Source of the DNA: Epiperipatus broadwayi
Taxonomy: Eukaryota; Onychophora; Udeonychophora; Euonychophora; Peripatidae
Direction of reading: 5' to 3'
Length of the DNA stretch: 64,000 bases
Assembly: GCA_028023455.1 (NCBI GenBank)
Contig: JAQFVV010012423.1
Span: forward strand, 4,814,269-4,878,268
The translations under genes and the position numbers were made by a program. The notes under the pieces are model-generated. The model worked only from the letters and a program-made list of their open reading frames with translations. It made no database searches and was not told where the DNA came from. The stretch's first letter is position 1; every line of letters begins with the position of its first letter. Positions 61,176 through 64,000 of this stretch are shown one piece after another.

Positions 61176-64000
61176 AAGTGTTATAATTTAAAAAATTTTG
61201 TATTTATTTTAAAAGTTTTGTTTTTAAAATATAATATTTTTGAACTGCCTTTAAATGGAAGGCTAATTTAAAAGATTTCTTACCAGGATTTTTATTCAAG
61301 TTTAGCCGAAACCTTGCAGTAAAATGGAAATACTACAGAAAAAAGTACCTAAAAGTATTGATAAAGTAAAAATAATTGTAAAGTGCCTTGAATACAGTTT
61401 ATTTGTGATCAACCAGAAAATCATTAGAACTCAGATAAATATAATTTGGACATTGTACAGAAAACTTAAAAGAAAAGTTATTTGCCGTCAGGAAAAATTA
61501 TGACGCACAATTTTAAAAGGCTACTCCAAAGTTTTTTTTTTATTCTTCTCTATGGAAAAATTAAGATGCGTATATCATAAAGAAAAAATTATGTAAAAGT
61601 TATAATGGAGAAAGAATGTTTGTCTTTTTAAAGGAAACATTACAAAGTATATAGTACCAGAATTTTAAAAGAAGGAAAAAAGTTACAGAATAATAATATG
61701 AAAGAGCTATTGTGTTTTTATGAAAAAGGAACAGAAAAACGTTCTCTAAGAAGAATTAAAAATATTATAAAGTGTTCATTAGAGAAATGCTTAATAAAGA
61801 TAAAGATTTGGAAAATATAAATCTAATTTACTTAATGAAATGAATCCATGGAAACAGAAAAGTTTTATTGAATATTTAAATCAAAGTACTGAGAAGATGC
61901 ATTGTAAAAGTCGCGCGGGAGAAAATATTAGCAGGAAATATTAGAAGAGAATATTTAGAAGTTTTCTTTATGGGATTAACTAATATCATAATTAATAATT
62001 GTATTAAATATTATAAAAACCAAGGATTATCATTCATGAATATTTATTGAACGAAGTAATATTTGTTTTACCTTAAAATTGAACAAGCAGGGAGAGGAAC
62101 ATTAAGTGAATGGAAAAGAAATGATAAACAATTTTTTTTTTTTGGCTTTAGTATGAACGGTTTTCAGGAAAATTTGATGAAGGAGTACAGTAAATATAGT
62201 TTGAATATTTTTTACTAATTTATTTTAAAATATAAAATGTTATGTGAGATTAGGGAAAACATAAAACATAAATTTAGTAATATTAAAATTTAAATATAAT
62301 AGCTTGATAAAATTATAGAAATAGTGTTTAAAATAAAGTGTATGGATGTGAATCTTATATCTACAAGGATCAAATGGATGGTGAAGCCTACGGAACGCGA
62401 TCGAGGAGATAAAGGTCGTTTGGTAATTTTAATAGTTATTTAGAATGCATAATGTATTTTTTTTTTATTATCTATTGACCTAAGAATGAAGTGTGAAAGT
62501 CTTAATTATATGTACACATTTTATGCAACATTTTAACATATAATGAGATAGGAGTAATTTGGAATATGCATGCAACAATTTATTTAAAGTATATTAATAA
62601 TATAATTTAACAGAACAATTGTGTGATTCTTTTGAACTTTCATGTGATAAAGTATTCAGATATTTAAATAGTTTGTATATGATTAAATATACGGGGGAAA
62701 GTAGTAAAAAGATTTTCTTATAGAACAGTGGAATAGTTTTAAAATATCAATGAATTTTATTATTGTTAGTAATGCAGATATGTATTTGTCGATGTACAGT
62801 ATAAAAAAATCTTGAGAATTAAGATCGGATAGTGACTTGGAAGTACTAGTGGAGAGGAAACCAAGGTGATGTGTTTTTTTTTAAGAAATAGGAAAATATA
62901 AGGGATTTGGATCATATTTAGTTTTGTGTGATTTAGTATAGTTAACTAAGTCCTATGACTGAACACATATGGTTTGGACAGTGTTGTGCATATCTTTAAA
63001 CTTTTGATGTTAGAATAAAGCTGAAGAAATAGCTTTAGCATCGTTCCTATGATAGAGGTTGGTAGACAGGTAAAGGTCACTCCTCTATAGTGTCTTTTAA
63101 TTCACTGTGCCATGATTGTCAAGGTATATGACGAGTAATATTCCAGTTGTATTTTGATCCTATGCATCTATCTTCGCTATCCTTATTTCATGAATCTGCA
63201 ATGGTCAGAAAGATATTTTCAAAGAAATAATGAATAAAATAGAACTGAAGATATGTTATCGTTTATGTAAGAATAGTTTATTTGCTTGAATGTATAGAAT
63301 TGTGTAACTTTAAAATTGAAAGTCCAAAATATCATAAAGAGAGAAAGAATCATATAATACATTGTAAAATTAATTCAGAAATGAATATAAGATTTTGAAA
63401 AGAAATCTAAACCAAGTATTTTAAAAGTGATAATAAAATTTGAATGTTTTTTTTTTTTTTTAAATATTAATGTTGGAGGGAATGAGTATTGCATATTTAT
63501 CAAGAGAAAATTCAATAAGGTATAATAAACATATACTTGTGCATGGTATATTAATAGTTATAATTATATCATCCGAAGTAAGGCTTGAATGAGAATATTA
63601 GGATTAATAAACATTGGATAATGAACAATAAAAACCTATTACCGAATGTAGAATAGTGTTTTGACTTTGTAAGATTCCATACAACCAATATGAAACTAAA
63701 TTTTGTTATTTTGTAGAATTTTATTACGAATGTAAAATTTTGTAAAAAAATGTAATTTTAATAATATTAGGGATGAAAAGTGTTTGTGATAATCATCTAA
63801 GAAATGCATTTTGTAATAAGCTAACCATAATAATAAATCAAGTAATAATACTGTATTTTCTTAAGTGTTAAAAAAAAAAAATAAGATTTAACTAGGAAAA
63901 GTAAATAATATTTTGATTTCATTTTATAAACTAATAAACTAAGTTGAGATATGAAAGTAAGGGATATCCAATGTATATAGTGTAAAAATATTGTTAATTT
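61176..64000. other. A-rich unassigned DNA
   Basis: The plus strand is A-rich and purine-biased, with small CpG-containing islands (gtcgcgcgggag near 61911; ggaacgcgatcgaggag near 62392). No open frame above about 60 residues. It could be an untranslated transcript or an eroded element; nothing specific is supported. Confidence 0.4.

Overview
This window looks like AT-rich, gene-poor intergenic DNA from an animal nuclear genome, most likely an invertebrate. By eye about three quarters or more of the bases are A or T. There are long simple repeats ((GATA)n, (TA)n, (ATT)n), degraded non-LTR and LTR retrotransposons, hAT-type DNA transposon remains, hairpin elements and spliceosomal-type GTAAGT/AG signals. 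I see no operons, prokaryotic genes, rRNA, intact tRNA genes or CRISPR arrays. RTE, hAT (GTF2IRD2-like), Ty3/gypsy and TTAA-flanked elements together suggest Metazoa; I cannot name the phylum from sequence alone.

Layout. 1-3.8 kb: unassigned AT-rich DNA with a hAT-like end near 1.1 kb. 3.8-7.0 kb: a cluster of related ~250-bp repeats in both orientations, a ~205-bp direct repeat pair and a ~970-bp (GATA)n tract. 9.3 kb: the 3' tail of a minus-strand RTE element. 14.1-16.1 kb: a decayed minus-strand Ty3/gypsy pol (RT, RNase H, integrase). 18.0-19.6 kb: a decayed plus-strand RTE reverse transcriptase. 20.2-25.5 kb: two hairpin elements, one element with ~85-bp inverted ends, one copy of a dispersed ~460-bp repeat and a mixed inverted/tandem array of a ~358-bp unit. 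28.6 kb: (ATT)n. 33-35.3 kb: an RTE endonuclease fragment, then a (TAGG)n(TAGA)n compound microsatellite. 39.0-41.5 kb: the most complete RTE copy (endonuclease, RT, tail), minus strand, full of stops. 44.6-46.6 kb: a decayed minus-strand hAT transposase. 49.0 kb: a minus-strand RT fragment.

The two most informative loci are at the right. At 51.45-53.49 kb a 2-kb segment bounded by TTAA and short matching ends carries a CpG-containing promoter-like block (ETS-, NRF1- and YY1-like sites) and a short acidic, Ser/Pro-rich reading frame of about 120 residues if spliced; its right third recurs inverted at 22.07-22.53 kb. At 56.47-60.1 kb lies a comparatively young non-LTR retrotransposon with all recognisable AP-endonuclease motifs, an RT with an FMDD active site, and a C-terminal CCHC motif. 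It is broken by frameshifts, and its 3' part is present as a near-perfect ~425-bp inverted duplication around an 18-bp loop.

No confident host protein-coding gene was found. The genes do not form a pathway: they are transposable-element proteins at different stages of decay. The only candidate expressed non-TE gene is the short frame at 51.7 kb, and it too may belong to a transposon. Element calls rest on reading translated motifs by eye, not on database searches.
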